Below are positions 1 through 12,145 of a DNA stretch of 64,000 nt, one piece after another. Source of the stretch: Sambucus nigra. Taxonomy: Eukaryota > Streptophyta > Magnoliopsida > Dipsacales > Adoxaceae. The stretch spans positions 573,534,606 through 573,598,605 of the forward strand of contig OX422217.1 of NCBI GenBank assembly GCA_949130495.1, in the 5' to 3' direction. The number at the start of each line of letters is the position of its first letter. Position 1 is the stretch's first letter. Below the pieces are notes generated by a model. The model was given only the letters and a program-made list of their open reading frames with translations. It did not search any database and was not told the DNA's origin. The translations under genes were made by a program, and so were the position numbers.

Positions 1-1638
1 ACCCAATAATGTCTCGCTATGCCCAATGTTTTTTACAATCCATGTGTGTAACCTCCCATAACGAAGTTCAAAAGAACTTTCCCCAATGCACTATCCCCTT
101 GCATTGTCGGTCATCGAAACCCGTGCATTCGAAGCAGATAAACAAGATATCACAAATTTTGTCTCCCAATGCGTAAATCAAATAATCTATGCCCATATCT
201 CTCAAGGCGTCACACTATCCTATACTTTCACTGTCACTAAGTTCTCAGCATTTACACAAGAATGAGTTAAAGCTCTCCACTCAACGATAAACTCGATATA
301 CCCTTAATCACATTAGTAAAAGTCCATATTCACTAGGCTCCAATATAACTAGACCTATGTACTCTCTGAAGTCTACTTCTTAAAATATCGCCGTGAGTTC
401 TACCCTCTTTTAACTTAGACATCACAAAAATATACATCCTACCCCGGGACAACGAATACGATAGTCTTGTTGTAACCATCCACCATCGTTTAACAGTCCG
501 TACCCAGAATAAACCATACCTCAAATATCACCTCTCAAAATGAGCTAACCTCATAAAATATATCTCCTCTCAGTGTCCCCACCCGCTCCCCTGCCGAGGG
601 AACTAAAGAGATAGTTTTGCTAACTCAACGGTGAATAAACACACACTATAGTGATATTAAAGATACCTCTACTAAACCCGTTTCACATGTGAATCTAGTG
701 CAAATAAACTACTGTGACTCGCTCGTGTCACACAAAATCGATCGCAATCACCCCGGGAAAAACGCATGATTTTGATTGTCAATAGCACTCGCGGTTCAAA
801 TGGTTCCTAGACATAACACCCTTATTCCGATCGAACCAAAAAGTCCATATAAATGTTTCCCCTACTGGGCATCCTGTTCCTCTCCCCCAACTCACTGCGG
901 ATAATATCCACATATATATTACTACTCTTTACACATATTGACAACAACGATATCAGTCGTTCTATTTAGACTTGCCCATCCATGCTTGTATAGTCTATCC
1001 ATGCATTTATCATTAACTTACAGGCCTTCTCGATTCTCCGTATCCACCTCGTCTGGTATGAAGTTTGATAAACACGTCAACTTTCCATCATGACCGACTA
1101 TTGTACGACCCCTTTGAAACAAGTCTTTAAATCTCCTTTGCCTCTCTTATTTAAATATTTTATGAGAGGATTTTCGGTCAAACCGCACCCCCAAATTCCT
1201 TATTATTCATGGTATCCCTACATGGTTGTGGTGACCGACTCCCACTACTTCAACGTCACTCCTATGAGTTAAAATTTTGCGCTCAAAATTTAATCCTGGG
1301 TGCCATTGCACTCCACCCTACACAATTATCTTTGGATCTTCTCCTCCCACTACTATGGTGACTCCTCTCGCGGTTACCATTCTCAACATATTTCATGGCT
1401 TCTCCTTAGTCTCCCCTCCTTCCATCCTTCTAGCGGCCCTCACTGTCGTCCCAAAATTGTTCGATGTATGAAGTCCAACCGAACTCGTATATAAATCACC
1501 TCAGCTATACTTAATCGCAGGAGAACGTTAGTCGTATACGTTAAGGAATAGAATAATCCTATAAGAAGGCTCTATATCAAATAACACTACGCTGAAATGT
1601 ACTAAGCCTCACAGATCCTAAGGACTTTAGAACCTGAT
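1..1638 (-). pseudogene. Decayed Ty3/gypsy gag and protease region
   Basis: No long reading frame survives. On the minus strand the stretch follows, with many indels, the gag/protease part of the gypsy element at 45453-50329. About 1150-1265 resembles 49690-49770 (both carry CCGCACCC followed further on by GACTCCCAC), about 400-760 resembles the protease region near 48540-48790, and 1501-1638 resembles the gag leader at 50190-50315. Together with the primer site and LTR immediately to the right, this makes it the 5' internal part of an old minus-strand element whose pol lies off the left edge. In an intact element the product would be the capsid protein and aspartic protease. The alignment is by eye, so the limits inside the block are approximate. 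Confidence 0.6.
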
Positions 1639-1650
1639 GCTCTGATACCA
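1639..1650 (-). other. Primer-binding site, initiator Met tRNA type
   Basis: Read on the minus strand this is TGGTATCAGAGC, the usual plant complement of the 3' end of initiator methionine tRNA. It sits two bases inside the LTR that starts at 1653, so it marks the 5' LTR/internal boundary of a minus-strand gypsy element. Confidence 0.85.
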
Positions 1651-1652
1651 TC

Positions 1653-2981
1653 TGTGACACCCCGCCTATTAAAATACCGGGTGGCCAGCCCGTGATCAAA
1701 ATAACACGTTGGTCTCATACGTCTCATTCTTAGCATCACTGTCAAAACTTTTTAAGGTTACTAACCACCTAGTAATTTAATTAGACCGATGCCTAATTTT
1801 ATCTTACATTAATTAACAACATGCAGAAATCAATGCCCAATTAAACTATCCACACAACTGATATGGAATCCAACACAAATGAATAATCATAAATAAAGAT
1901 AACCGAATTAACTATCGGTTCAAGAATAAAATACAAAAGTCCCTAAAGAAATAACCTGGATATATAAAGTCTAATAAATAAACTAAATATAAAATATGAG
2001 GGCGACATGCCCAAATATGTACTGAAGAAAAGTTCCTACGCTAGGAGTAAATAAAATAAGCGTCTATAACAAGGTCCTGCAACTTCCACATGAGCTGCAG
2101 CTGCGCATCCCTGGATAGAATCCTCAAACTAGGCATCCCTATGGCTCGACACCTAAAATATTTTGGAAAATATCTTTGACACGGGTCAAAGACCAAGTAA
2201 AGAGGTTTGAAAATATTTAGCAAGTAGTTAAATTGCAATAATTAAATATGCATGCACACTTTTCATATTTAAGCTAGTGTCGCACTCTCTTGAGACATAA
2301 CTCACCCCTCATATAATGTGCACACTTAACGCTCTCCTTCTGCATTTCCTAGTTAAGCTACCCCCACCTAACTAGCCATGTCGAATCTCCTTCAACAAAA
2401 TAATTCGTTATGCCTACCCGTATTGCCGATACAATATGTTATCGAATTTCCATGTCTTTTAGCCCATTATAAATTTCTCAGTACATGTTTATTTCTCCCC
2501 ATAATATAAATATTTTTAATGTCACTATCTTTCTCTTCTACTAAACTCACCCAGCAGAATAAAATCACAAGTACACATATATCACACTATTATATATATA
2601 CTAATACGACACCCCTAAGCTGAGCTGTGGTACGTGTATACTATGCTATCATGTCTTGGTACATCATCTACCAAACACACGTAGTATAATAAATCACAAG
2701 TATATATATTTATCACACTAATTATATATATATACAATACATCACCCCGAGGCTGAGACCTGCGGTGCAGGCATACTCTGCTATCAAATCCCGGTACATC
2801 ACGCACTGTATAAAGGACTACAGATTTCGAATCACTCTTGAACCGTATCAGTACAAATCACACATATTGGAAGCAAACATAGTTCACATACCCATGGGTC
2901 ACGCACATACCTACACTCCCATGGTCAGATGACTTATCCAGTTACAAATAAGTCATTCACAGTCCTATGTCCTTAAGGTAC
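1653..2981 (-). repeat. Partial 5' LTR of the minus-strand gypsy relic
   Basis: Begins TGTGACACCCCG, the plus-strand reading of the LTR terminus also seen at 42587 and 50330, and follows those LTRs with substantial divergence up to about 2981 (compare 2880-2970 with 43680-43790). The full family LTR is about 2.9 kb; only about 1.33 kb is present because another LTR element starts at 2982. The clean break at an LTR terminus points to insertion of the second element here. The other half of the LTR was not found further right. Confidence 0.75.
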
Positions 2982-5892
2982 TGTAATACCCCGTAATTTT
3001 AATGATTTTTAATTATTGGGTTAATTGAATTAAATGAGAATTAATTTGGAAATTAACCCGAAATTAAATACTAGCGAGATGTGAGTTGGTATTTGTGCAT
3101 GATGTTAAAATAAAATGTTACTGAGAATATATGGTAATATATGAGTATTGAAAATGTTAAAATTGCCACGAGGCAGAAATATGACAATTTGGGAAATTTA
3201 GTTAGGACGCGTGTGTCAGTCACGTCAGGAATGAATTTAATTTGATTAAAAAGTAAATTATATTTTTATCAATCGAATGATCATTTTGAGTGTGCCAACG
3301 TGTCCGGAAGGGTCAAAATAGTCAAAAAACACTAGCCGGGAGTTTAGTTTGGGTCTCGGGGCACTTTTAGGCCAAACTGGCAACCTAGAAGGGTATTTTG
3401 GTAAATTTAAAATTTGAGAAATTAAAACCCACGAATTTTAGAGTTAAATTAAATATTATGATAGAGGCCACTAAGGCCATTACCAGCCAAAAACAAAAGA
3501 GTGGGCTACAGGGGTTTTTTAGAGAAGTTGGAGAGAAGTTGAAAGAGGTTCCAAACCAAACCATCTCCCATCACCATCATTTTGAAAGGGATTGTGACCA
3601 GAAAGAGGAGAGAATCAGCATAATATCCGACAACAAATTTGAAGAACGAAACCTAAGGCAAGTGATTTGATGTATTAATTTCAATGAATATTTCCTCCAT
3701 GTTTAGTGTAGAAACTTCATGTATTTTGGAAGTCTTGATGAAAACCAATGTATTTGTCATGGAACTCATAAGTTTGGATAGGAATTGTTGTAGAATGATT
3801 ATGGACGAAAATTGGTACCCAAAACTTAACTTTGGTGATTTAAAAATGGATTTATGATGAGTATTTAGGTGTAATTAAATTATGTGTTCATGTTCATAGG
3901 GTTTGGGGCAATATTTGGGAATTTATGGTGACTACATGTTGATTTATAAGATTTGACCCCAAAGATATGTTAAGAAGTGACCTAGGGTGACTTAGAGTAG
4001 TTTAAAAACACAAAAAAGTAATTAATATGAACTTAGGATGGGTTTGGAGAAAGAAATTTGGGAAAAAACGAAGTTGAAAAAAAATTATGGGCTTTCCCTG
4101 CCATCTCGTTAGAAGACCAACCCAAGTCGTTCGAACTACCTTATTCGAACGAGCTTCTAACGAGATGCCAGCGTCACTTCTAACAAGTTCAGAGTTCGTT
4201 CGAAGCCATTTGTTCGAACGACACTCGTTCGAACGAGATTTCAGTGACTTCTAACGAGTTCACAGAATGGTCTTTTTAGGCCAATTTTAGTTTTAAACTT
4301 TTCGTAGGCCTATCTAATTGAGTGTTATTCTTACCTTGTGATTAGTGGGTATAGTTGTGAGATTAGAGCACGTTGAGGAGTAAAACTTAGAAATTATATA
4401 ATGGACTGGGTGACTTCTAGGGGTTAAGGGATAAGTACTGGTATTTGCGCCGTGAGAAGGGTTGAAAATCTATAATGTATATTTTTGGAACTTGTAAGTG
4501 TACTACATTAATGACGGTATAAGAATGTAAAAAATACCTCTAGTAATATTATAAGAAATCTAAGATGTGTGAATGCTTAGTATATGTGGTTATCTGTGTA
4601 TAATATACCTTCCATACTTACTATCACGGGAGGTCGGCGTTCGATCTGGGCCATCTAATCTTTGTGTGCCTATGGGAGGATTTAGATTGGTACCTCGAGG
4701 ACATAGGTTAGAGAATGACTTATTGGTGAGTTAATAAGTCTGCTGATCATAGGAGCGTAGGTATGTGCATGACCCATGTGATGTGAACTATGTTCGCCTC
4801 CATTATGTGTGATTGTTACTTATCGAAACGATTCCTGAGAGATTCGGAATACGTGATTCTTATGTACGTGATGTACCGGGATTTGATAGCAGAGTATGTG
4901 TGCACCGCAGCTTAGTCTAGGGGTGCCCTTATTGTATATTGATGATGAGATTGATATACTGAAATATTAAAATGGACTGTTTATATAAGTACAAGTGTGA
5001 ATTAATGTAACATCCTTGTAGTGCTAAAAATGGGAAAACTCTTGGTAATTATTGTAACTAATCCTGAGGAATGAAAGTAAAACTCTCAGTTTATATTAAG
5101 ATGTCGGGAATTAAACCATGAATAGTATAGTAAAGTCAGGTTATGGATTGGTCTAGTTAGATAGTGGAATAACTAGAACGGGTACGGGTACGATAGGCGT
5201 GCACAATTAGATGAGAGGTGAGGAACTCATGTGAGCGCACGCACTATCATGTATTTTATATTCACTGTTTAATGATATTAAACACTTGCTATATTTTAAA
5301 CTATTTTTCACAATCGGGCTCTGGCCCGTTTGCTTTCAAATCTATTTTTTTGTAAAAAACCTTTTAGGTGCCCAGCCACAACGACACCAAGCTTAGAAGT
5401 TCCATTCCAGTGATGTGCTGTAGCTGCTGTGGAAGTTACAGGACCTCAATTATAGACGCATCCACTTTCTACCTTGATTCCATTTCAGACTTATTTATCT
5501 GTAGGGCATGTCGCCCCTTTTCTCTTAGAGACTGTTTATTTATTCAGTTTATTTCAGTTTTGGATTTAATTAATTTGTGATTCAGACTTTGTATTTGGTT
5601 GTATTCAGCAATCGGATTATTTAGAGGAGTATTCCTACAAATTCACTGTTATTCCATTGTTATTCTATTCTGACTGTGTTGTGATTATGGTATTAGCATT
5701 TCATAATTGAAATGGATTGTACATTAATCTTATTTAATTTAAAATTGACAACTCACTTTTTAAATATTAGGTGGCTAGTAATTGTTAAAAATGTTTTTCG
5801 ACAGTGATGCTATGAACTGAACCAACTTGACATTTTGTATTAATTTGAATAAAGGAGTAGCTTCCCGGTATTTAATTAGTCGGGGTGTCATA
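2982..5892 (+). repeat. 5' LTR, gypsy family 1
   Basis: About 2.9 kb, starting TGTAATACCCCGTAATTTT and ending GGGGTGTCATA (one base from the family end GGGGTGTCACA). It matches the reverse complement of the two LTRs of gypsy 1 over its whole length, including the cluster of TTCGAACGA palindromes and the stretch around 4620-4930. A 90-codon reading frame at 3398-3670 lies inside it and is not considered a gene. As an LTR it would carry the promoter and the polyadenylation signal of the element. Confidence 0.85.
4099..4265. repeat. Palindrome cluster in family 1 LTR
   Basis: In an AT-rich LTR this CpG-bearing segment contains repeated variants of TCGTTCGAACGA (self-complementary) and of CTTCTAACGAG. 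The 14-bp sequence CATCTCGTTAGAAG at 4102-4115 is repeated inverted at 4154-4167. The same kind of cluster lies in both LTRs of gypsy 1. Function unknown; it could form hairpins in RNA or present repeated binding sites. Confidence 0.8.
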
Positions 5893-5894
5893 GG

Positions 5895-5906
5895 TGGTAT
5901 TAGAGC
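5895..5906 (+). other. Primer-binding site (one mismatch)
   Basis: TGGTATTAGAGC differs at one base from the standard TGGTATCAGAGC. It is placed two bases after the LTR end at 5892, as in the other gypsy elements of this window. The change is a C-to-T transition, fitting decay. Confidence 0.8.
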
Positions 5907-6075
5907 ATCAGGTTCTAGTGTCCTTAGGATCTGTACGGCTTGTTATGTTTCCGCTAAGCATTCTTTGATGTAGAGCCCTATATTATAGGATTGTTGTACT
6001 CTATTGTGTATGTTTTTCTCTTCAACTATTTTGAGATAATAACTGCGAACTTATAAGACTTTACTCTCATTTCAG

Positions 6076-6411
6076 ATGCCTCCACGATGTGCACAGCGAG
6101 TTCCCAGGGATGCTCAGCTCAAGCCACAGCCTGCACCAGTTCAGGGCACCATGAATGCCGCAGAGGTTACCGCTATTGTAGCGCAAGCGGTAAATGCCTC
6201 CCTAGCAGTTGTGCAGCAGGCACCACCCCAGGCGTCGTTAGTAGCGCCAGTACAGGATCATGCATTCCCGTTTGCTTGGGAACGCATTTGTGATGCTTTT
6301 CAGAAAGCACACCCTCCGGAGTTTGCAGGAAGCTCCGACGTCGTTGTGTCCAGTCAGTGGAAGAAGGACATACAAATGCACTTGAGGATGTACGAGTGTA
6401 CAGATGTACAG
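6076..6411 (+). pseudogene. gag N-terminus of gypsy family 1, truncated
   Basis: Starts with ATG at 6076 and encodes about 112 residues of a gag polyprotein beginning MPPRCAQRVPRDAQ, followed by an Ala/Gln/Pro-rich segment and the start of the retrotransposon gag domain (AFQKAHPPEFAGSSD and SSQWKKDI). The gag of gypsy 1 (start at 50146) has the same layout (MPPRRAQRVPRDAQ, AFQKAHPPEFTGSSD). Homology ends at ECTDVQ near 6411; the few codons after it read into an unrelated LTR and stop at 6426. No zinc knuckle remains. In an active element this protein would form the cytoplasmic particle around the RNA. Confidence 0.85.
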
Positions 6412-8501
6412 AGATCTAAGTCGTAGGTTTCCTCATCATCTGAATCCGTTAATCCAGAGTACCCCTCACCACTCGAAGCGTGCCAATTATCCTTTAAAAT
6501 ATTTTCGTAGGTAATTCACTTATATCCTACTGATCTAAGTCATAGGTTTTCTCATCACCCGAATCCGTTACATTTCAAATTACACCAATTAATCTAATCA
6601 GTTTCACATTAATTAATTTATTAAAGTAGTGTCACCCAACTATAATACTCTGACTCACTCAAATGGTCCGTATCTTCACCCTTTAGAATTTGTTACAAAA
6701 AATCCACTATTAAGGTTAAAACCTCTCGTTAAATTCACTATTCGATAATTTAAGATATATCTCTATAATAAATTAAACCGGTTAATATGTGCCTAACTCA
6801 CGTAGACCTGGTCTGAGAAATATAATAGTCAAAACCACGACCCTTAATTTAATTACTATCACCCAAATTAATTTTTATCCAAGTGGTGCCACTCAACCAA
6901 ATTGTCAGGACTCCCTTTATTGGTCTGTATTTTAACCTTTTAGAATTCATTTCACCAAATTCGATTAATATGTTTGACACCCTTATTAAATTTAATTGTC
7001 CTGAATACTCACCCCATAAGACTCTAAGTATTAGGTTCCATTTAATTTCTATGAATTAACTACCACCTTAAGATACCAGCCTATATGCTAAATTCATGTA
7101 AAATTCTCATTCGAATACGTTCATATGTTTTCGAGGGTTATTCATACCAAACACTCTAAATCCATACCACTATGTTAATTCTCATACAATTTCAAAGGAA
7201 AACTAATGTTCCTTAATATTTTCCAGAGTCCTACACTCATCTACGGACATCCCTAAAAATCCAGATTTTATTTCTCACAAAGGATTTCGGTTTGAGACAC
7301 TCTTTCGTATAAAAATCATTACTAATTAAAAAAAATTAGAAAAATACAAGGTCTGCGCCCACGCGACCGTGACGAACAGATCTAAAAGTTTCATGTTTTG
7401 ACAAACAGATAAATCAGATTGGTTCTACCTCAAAATTGGACCATTCCGACGGACTTCGAATCATCTTCTTCTCTAACTCGTTTTCTCCATTTATAACCCT
7501 CAAACCTCCATGGATTTAACCCAAACATCAACCCAATTTATATCCCATGTTTATTACATCTATAAATAGGTTCTAACACTAATATATATCATCCATTATT
7601 ATTTATTCTCATTAAAACTTCTAAGGTTCCTGAATTAGGTTTTTCTCAAAATTTCTTAAATCACAAATTCAATTAGATTCAATAAATCAAATTCAATAAC
7701 AATTCCTAATGGGTTTTCGATTATAAATCATATTCTAACATCATATGATTGTATTCTCCCACTAATTAAACATCAATCTCTCCTTAAATGCTTAAATCCC
7801 CAAAACCCAAATTTAACATGTGATACCCTCCCAAAAATGAATTTTGCTATAATGAATCTTCCCAAAATGAATATGGTTTACACCCACCATGATATGAATC
7901 GCAATACCATAATTTAAATGAAATAAAGTTTAACTACTTTCCTGGAAATTTCGTAGAGTCTGATCCGTTGATGTAGATTGAGATTTTGACTAAGAACACA
8001 TCAATCTCCTCTTGGCTTCACTCCCAAAAGCTCTCCCACCTGATCCCTCTTTTCTCCTCTGCAACTAGGGTTTTTCTAAAATGAAATATGGGTGCCATAC
8101 CCTCTCAAATTTTTATTTTATTATGCCAATCCCGTTTTTAGGCTTGTGGTCTTTATTAAAATGGCCCAATCACTCCCGTGTGAGTCCGATTATGCTTAAA
8201 AATGTTCCGAGACCCAATTACTACCCCGAGTACTCTATTTTAACTATCTCGATCCTTTAGAACTCAACCGTATACTCAGAATCATCATTCGAGTTACTTA
8301 ACTAAAATCTTAAATTACGACACACGTATTCTTAAAAGAAATAATCCGTATTAATTTAAACTCAATTCTCCAAATAAATTGAATCTTCCAATTTAAATAA
8401 ATTCTCCAATTTAAATAGTTTCTCCAAATCATCAATTTAGTTTAAATTCTAATTCTACAAATGAGCTAAATTATTTATCCTACAAAATACGGGGTGTTTC
8501 A
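6412..8501 (-). repeat. Partial diverged gypsy LTR (minus)
   Basis: The right edge reads ...ATACGGGGTGTTTCA, which on the minus strand is TGAAACACCCCGTATTTTG, a variant of the LTR start of gypsy 2 (TGTAACACCCCATATTTTT). Internal motifs also correspond: GATCTAAGTCGTAGG at 6411 and GATCTAAGTCATAGG at 6533 match CTGACCTAGGTCATAAG near 59226, and about 8080-8330 follows 60230-60420. The two copies of the GATCTAAGTC segment indicate a local duplication of about 122 bp. The left edge is broken. No polypurine tract or pol follows on the right, so this is a solitary LTR remnant or half of a broken element. Confidence 0.6.
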
Positions 8502-10494
8502 CCCTTGGAGGCCACCTTTGGAGGTTGGGGTTGCTCCTCCTAAACCAATGTGTCTACCACCATTGGAGCCTTCAGGGGTGAAAAAATCTTACTGTTAGTA
8601 TTAACACTCCATTTACATTAATTGTAGTCTTGTATCTAGATTACATGAGTATGGTGCATTTGGTTATATAATGAAATTGACGTGTAGAAAATAATAAATA
8701 TTTTTATGGAATAAAAGTGTTGGTAAAATATTATTTTATTGAAAATAAAAAATGAATGAATATTTCAAGGTTTTGAAATATTAAAACTTAGTATTTTGTG
8801 AAATGGCATATTTTTAAAAAAAGATGGATGTTAAACATTTTATGAAATAAAATGTTTGGAAATTATGATTTGTTTTGTTAAATAGTGTTTTAAAGTTTCT
8901 TGCAAAAATGAAGATTTTATGAAAATGGATATTTTGCTGAGTTTAAAGAAATTAAAAGTCTTTTATGCTTTAAAAGATGTATTTTTGCAAGTATGAGGAA
9001 TTTCTAAATGTAAAATACCCATATTATAGGATTTTAAGGTTTAAAATCAATCTTCTCATGCATATAAACTCGTAGTTTTTGGACGATGAATTTATAAACA
9101 AGTTCAAAGAATAGTCTTTAAGTGTAATTAGATTTCTTTAATAAAGAAATTAAAGCGATGTCTAGTTTGAAAAAATGGTTAATAAAGGTGTTGAATAAGT
9201 GTTAATGGTTAAACATTGGAAAATTGTTGTGTATAACATAATAATGTGGCAAGAGATTTACACTTGTAAAATTGGAAAGGAGATAAAGATGTTTCCAATT
9301 AAGTTTAATTTTACTCCAAGGTCAAAAAGAGTGTTAAGGTGTTAAAACACTTAAGGAGTTAGTATGGGTAACTTAATAGTGTTTTGGAAAAATTAACACT
9401 TGTGAAAATGGAGCAAAATATGAGTTTTGAAACAAATGGGTAAAATGGTAATTTTACTTAACGTGGAGCATTTTTATGAAATAAAAATGTTCAAAAATGT
9501 GTTACACATATGGGTCCTAAACGAATGTGATTTTCAGAATAAAATCATGGTTAAAGTGTAAAGGACATGAAATGGTAAATTTCAAAGTGTAACACAAGTT
9601 GGAGTGTAACCCCGGGTTTTGGCTTCGGTTGGGTAAAAGGAAAAGCGAAATAATGTGGACATTTATAAAATATTAAATTATACTGGGATAATTAAGGAGG
9701 GTCTGAAGCCCTGGGGTGAAAGACCCAAAACAACCGGCCAAAGCATATGGTGTGCATTGCCGGCGGTGTGGAACCCATAGAAGTATGCTATATTTGGAAG
9801 ATTTCGAGAAAAGATAAAGGAATAAGGGGCATATCAAGAAATGGGTTGTGTGATGAAATGTGTTAATACAGCCTAACTTGAATGAATTAATATGTGCTCC
9901 TGTAAATGTTAAAATGGATAAGTAAATGTGTTATTGATTAATGTCCATAAGGTAAGGAAAAAGATAAAGTAAGTGGGTAAATGGGTGGTTAAGAAGCCTA
10001 AGTGGATAAACTTATAATTAATACAATAATGTGTTGTAAAAGATTTTCAAATGCTAAATGAATATTTTCTAATACGATGAACGTGTGTGTTGTAATGGTG
10101 GTTTTCAATGAAAATACTAATGTGCATTGGATAAAATAAAAACCGTGATTTCGGTAAAGAAATAGTTTTCGATCAAATAAAGTGTAGTGGTTACAATTAT
10201 TGAGCCGTGTCTGTTAAATAAATCGAGAAATGTTAAATTGAGGAAACATGAAGTCTTTTATAAGATTAAGGTAAATTGATCTTAATGAATAAGGTTTTTG
10301 CAAGTAAAAGTGATTCATGCATTAAGTATATGTGTATGTATATATATATATATATAATATAAGGTTGTTGCATGTGCACGTAGGCATAACGTGTTAGAAC
10401 CTTTTTTTGTCGTTCGATTCTATATTGAATTGTATATTCCCACTGAGTATTGGATCACACTCTTGCTTTGTTACGGCAAGTTAGAAGCGGTTTC
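8502..10494. other. Unassigned AT-rich stretch
   Basis: About 2 kb with no reading frame worth calling. It holds repeated variants of ATGAAATAAAATGTTTGGAA around 8750-8900 and 9470-9500, a short (TA)n run near 10339-10356, and a GC-richer patch at 9600-9800. Its style (a G-rich island in AT-rich DNA, and CCCACTGAGTATTGG near 10440) resembles parts of plant gypsy LTRs, but I could not find both ends or a second copy in the window. No function assigned. Confidence 0.4.
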
Positions 10495-10967
10495 GTATTT
10501 GACTGTTCCCAATAGTCAAAACCAAGGCTATAAATAAAAGCCATTCCCTCCAGTTTTTATTGTTGTCAACAAAAAACCCCTCCATAAATAATTCTGAAAA
10601 TGCTACTGCATTCTTTTCTTCATCCAGAAAAATATTTTCTTCTTTTTTGCATATCATGCTTTTATTCCGGTTGAGTATTAACACAGATTTGTGTTCGTTG
10701 GGAATAATTATTGTTGTGCCACATAATTAATTCAGGAAATCCATTCTATCTTAGGAGGCAATTATTCAATAACCTTTGAGCACATTGGAGGGAATAAATT
10801 TGCCTTAAGGAGACTGTTCTACGGGGCTCGGATTTATCTTTTTATTTCTGTTTTAATTGTGAAATATTAAGTAAGTCCTTTTAATTCTATAATATCGTTT
10901 TTAATTCTGTAATAATTATTTCTTTAATAATTTTGTACTATTTGTTAATAAAATAGTAGACCTAACA
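10495..10967 (+). repeat. Copia 1 5' LTR, left half missing
   Basis: Matches the last 480 bp or so of the 3' LTR at 19254-20273, ending GTAGACCTAACA in both. The first 540 bp or so (TGTTGGA...) is absent; the junction with the AT-rich DNA lies near 10475-10495. A TATA box (CTATAAATAAA) is kept at 10528-10538. Confidence 0.85.
10528..10538 (+). promoter_or_regulatory. LTR TATA box, copia 1 5' LTR
   Basis: CTATAAATAAA, at the position where the other copia LTRs of the window have CTATAAAT (19834, 22236, 39028). In these elements the transcript would start about 30 bp downstream, in the CCATTCCCTCC region. Most of the upstream control region is missing in this copy. Confidence 0.6.
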
Positions 10968-11431
10968 ATTATAAGGCAAGTTTACTCTTGTTCTATTGTT
11001 TGTATAGTGTACAGAAATTTTTTAATTACAGAATTTTTTTTGTATAAAATAAATTTATTTTGACAGAAAAAATTGAATTTATTATAGAAATTTAATAAAA
11101 TAGTTAGTGTTACAGAAAATTAATTTATATAATGTTTATATATTCTGGTTAGAAAATAAAAAATTATTTGTTAATGTTCTTTTGTTTTGTTAAATCTGGT
11201 TATATAAGATTTTACTTTGAAATTATAATTCTGTTTTATACGATTTTTTTTTATTGAAAACAGTGTGACACAATTATTTTTTCTTCTCAGACTACTATAA
11301 ACTTGTGTTTATATTTTAGTTTAATTCTTAATATTATCCAGAATTCTTTTGGATTTCATTTATTGTTAATTATAATTGAGGAAATTAGTAAAACAGAATT
11401 GTGTATTCTGTTTTGATTAATTCATTTATAT
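10968..11431 (+). other. Copia 1 untranslated leader without a standard primer site
   Basis: About 460 bp of T-rich DNA between the LTR and gag. The bases right after the LTR are ATTATAAGGCAAG; neither TGGTATCAGAGC nor any sequence starting TGG is present where the tRNA primer should pair. Copia 2 has a similar sequence in the same place (22668 onward), so the lack is a family trait and not a local mutation. Confidence 0.6.
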
Positions 11432-12145
11432 ATGAATATTATCGTTGATAAAAATTCTGTTTTTGTAACAGAAATGGAAGTGCATAGTACGAACACTATT
11501 CCTACAAATGTGACTGTCACTAACACAAATGTGACTGCACCCGTATCTATGCCACACGGACAGAAACCGGAAAAGTTCAATAGGGCTGACTTTAAACATT
11601 GGCAAAGACAAATGTATTTCTATCTCACTACCTGCCAACTGGGTAGGTTTGTATATGAAGATTGTCCCTCTATTCAAGAGGGAGATGACTTGAAAAAGGT
11701 TGTTGTTGTTGATGCTTGGAATCACTCTGACTATCTGTGCTGGAATTATATTCTGGCCTACTTGGACAAAATATTGTATCATGTCTACTGCACGATTAAG
11801 ACATCTAAGGATTTGTTGAATTCTTTGGAAAATAAGTACAAAACTGAAGATGCTGGGATGAAGAAATTTATCGTCTGGCATTTTCTGGACTTCGAAATGG
11901 TTGATCTAAACCAGTGATCTCACGGGTGCAAGAACTCCAAGTGATCCTCCATGACATTCATGCTGAAGGAATGTACCTTAGTGAAACCTTCCAAGTTGCT
12001 GAAATTGTTGAAAAATTCCCACTATCTTGGACTTTATTTAAAGATTATCTCAAACACAAGCGAAAGGAGATGAATATGGAGGAGTTGGTGGTCAGGATGA
12101 GAATTGAAGAAGATTAACGTGAGTCTTAAAAGAAAAGTGGGAAGA
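11432..12145 (+). pseudogene. Copia 1 gag, first part (interrupted)
   Basis: ATG at 11432. The frame gives 161 residues with the copia gag features PHGQKPEKFNRADFKHW and YFYLTTCQLGRF, then a 1-base deletion near 11900 (compare copia 2 at 23585) shifts the frame; it resumes as ISRVQELQVILHDIHAEGM up to EED and then meets stops at 12116 and 12127. At 12145 a gypsy solo LTR is inserted; gag resumes at 14875. The product would be the capsid protein. It keeps the MKKFIV segment that copia 2 has lost. Confidence 0.9.
12141..12145. repeat. Target-site duplication GAAGA, left copy
   Basis: GAAGA directly precedes the solo LTR and the same five bases follow it at 14870-14874. Joining across the LTR restores the gag order seen in copia 2 (GTGGGAAGAATCC at 23824). 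This proves the LTR was inserted into copia 1 by an integrase. Confidence 0.97.

Larger units (their letters stand above)
2982..6411 (+). mobile_element. Truncated plus-strand Ty3/gypsy element
   Basis: Consists of a full-length 5' LTR (2982-5892), a primer site (5895-5906) and the first third of gag (6076-6411). The gag homology stops at about 6411, where a different, minus-oriented LTR fragment begins, so pol and the 3' LTR are missing. The 5 bp before the LTR are GGTAC; no partner duplication can be found because the 3' end is gone. It belongs to the same family as gypsy 1 at 42587-53345, as its LTR ends and gag N-terminus are nearly identical in kind. Confidence 0.8.

Noticed and set aside
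1639..1650. tRNA-like sequence (also at 5895, 35555, 50316)
   Set aside because: Only the 12-base primer complement is present; no cloverleaf. No tRNA gene was found in the window.
3398..3670. 90-codon frame with a His-rich stretch
   Set aside because: Lies inside an LTR; the corresponding positions in the gypsy 1 LTRs do not keep the frame.
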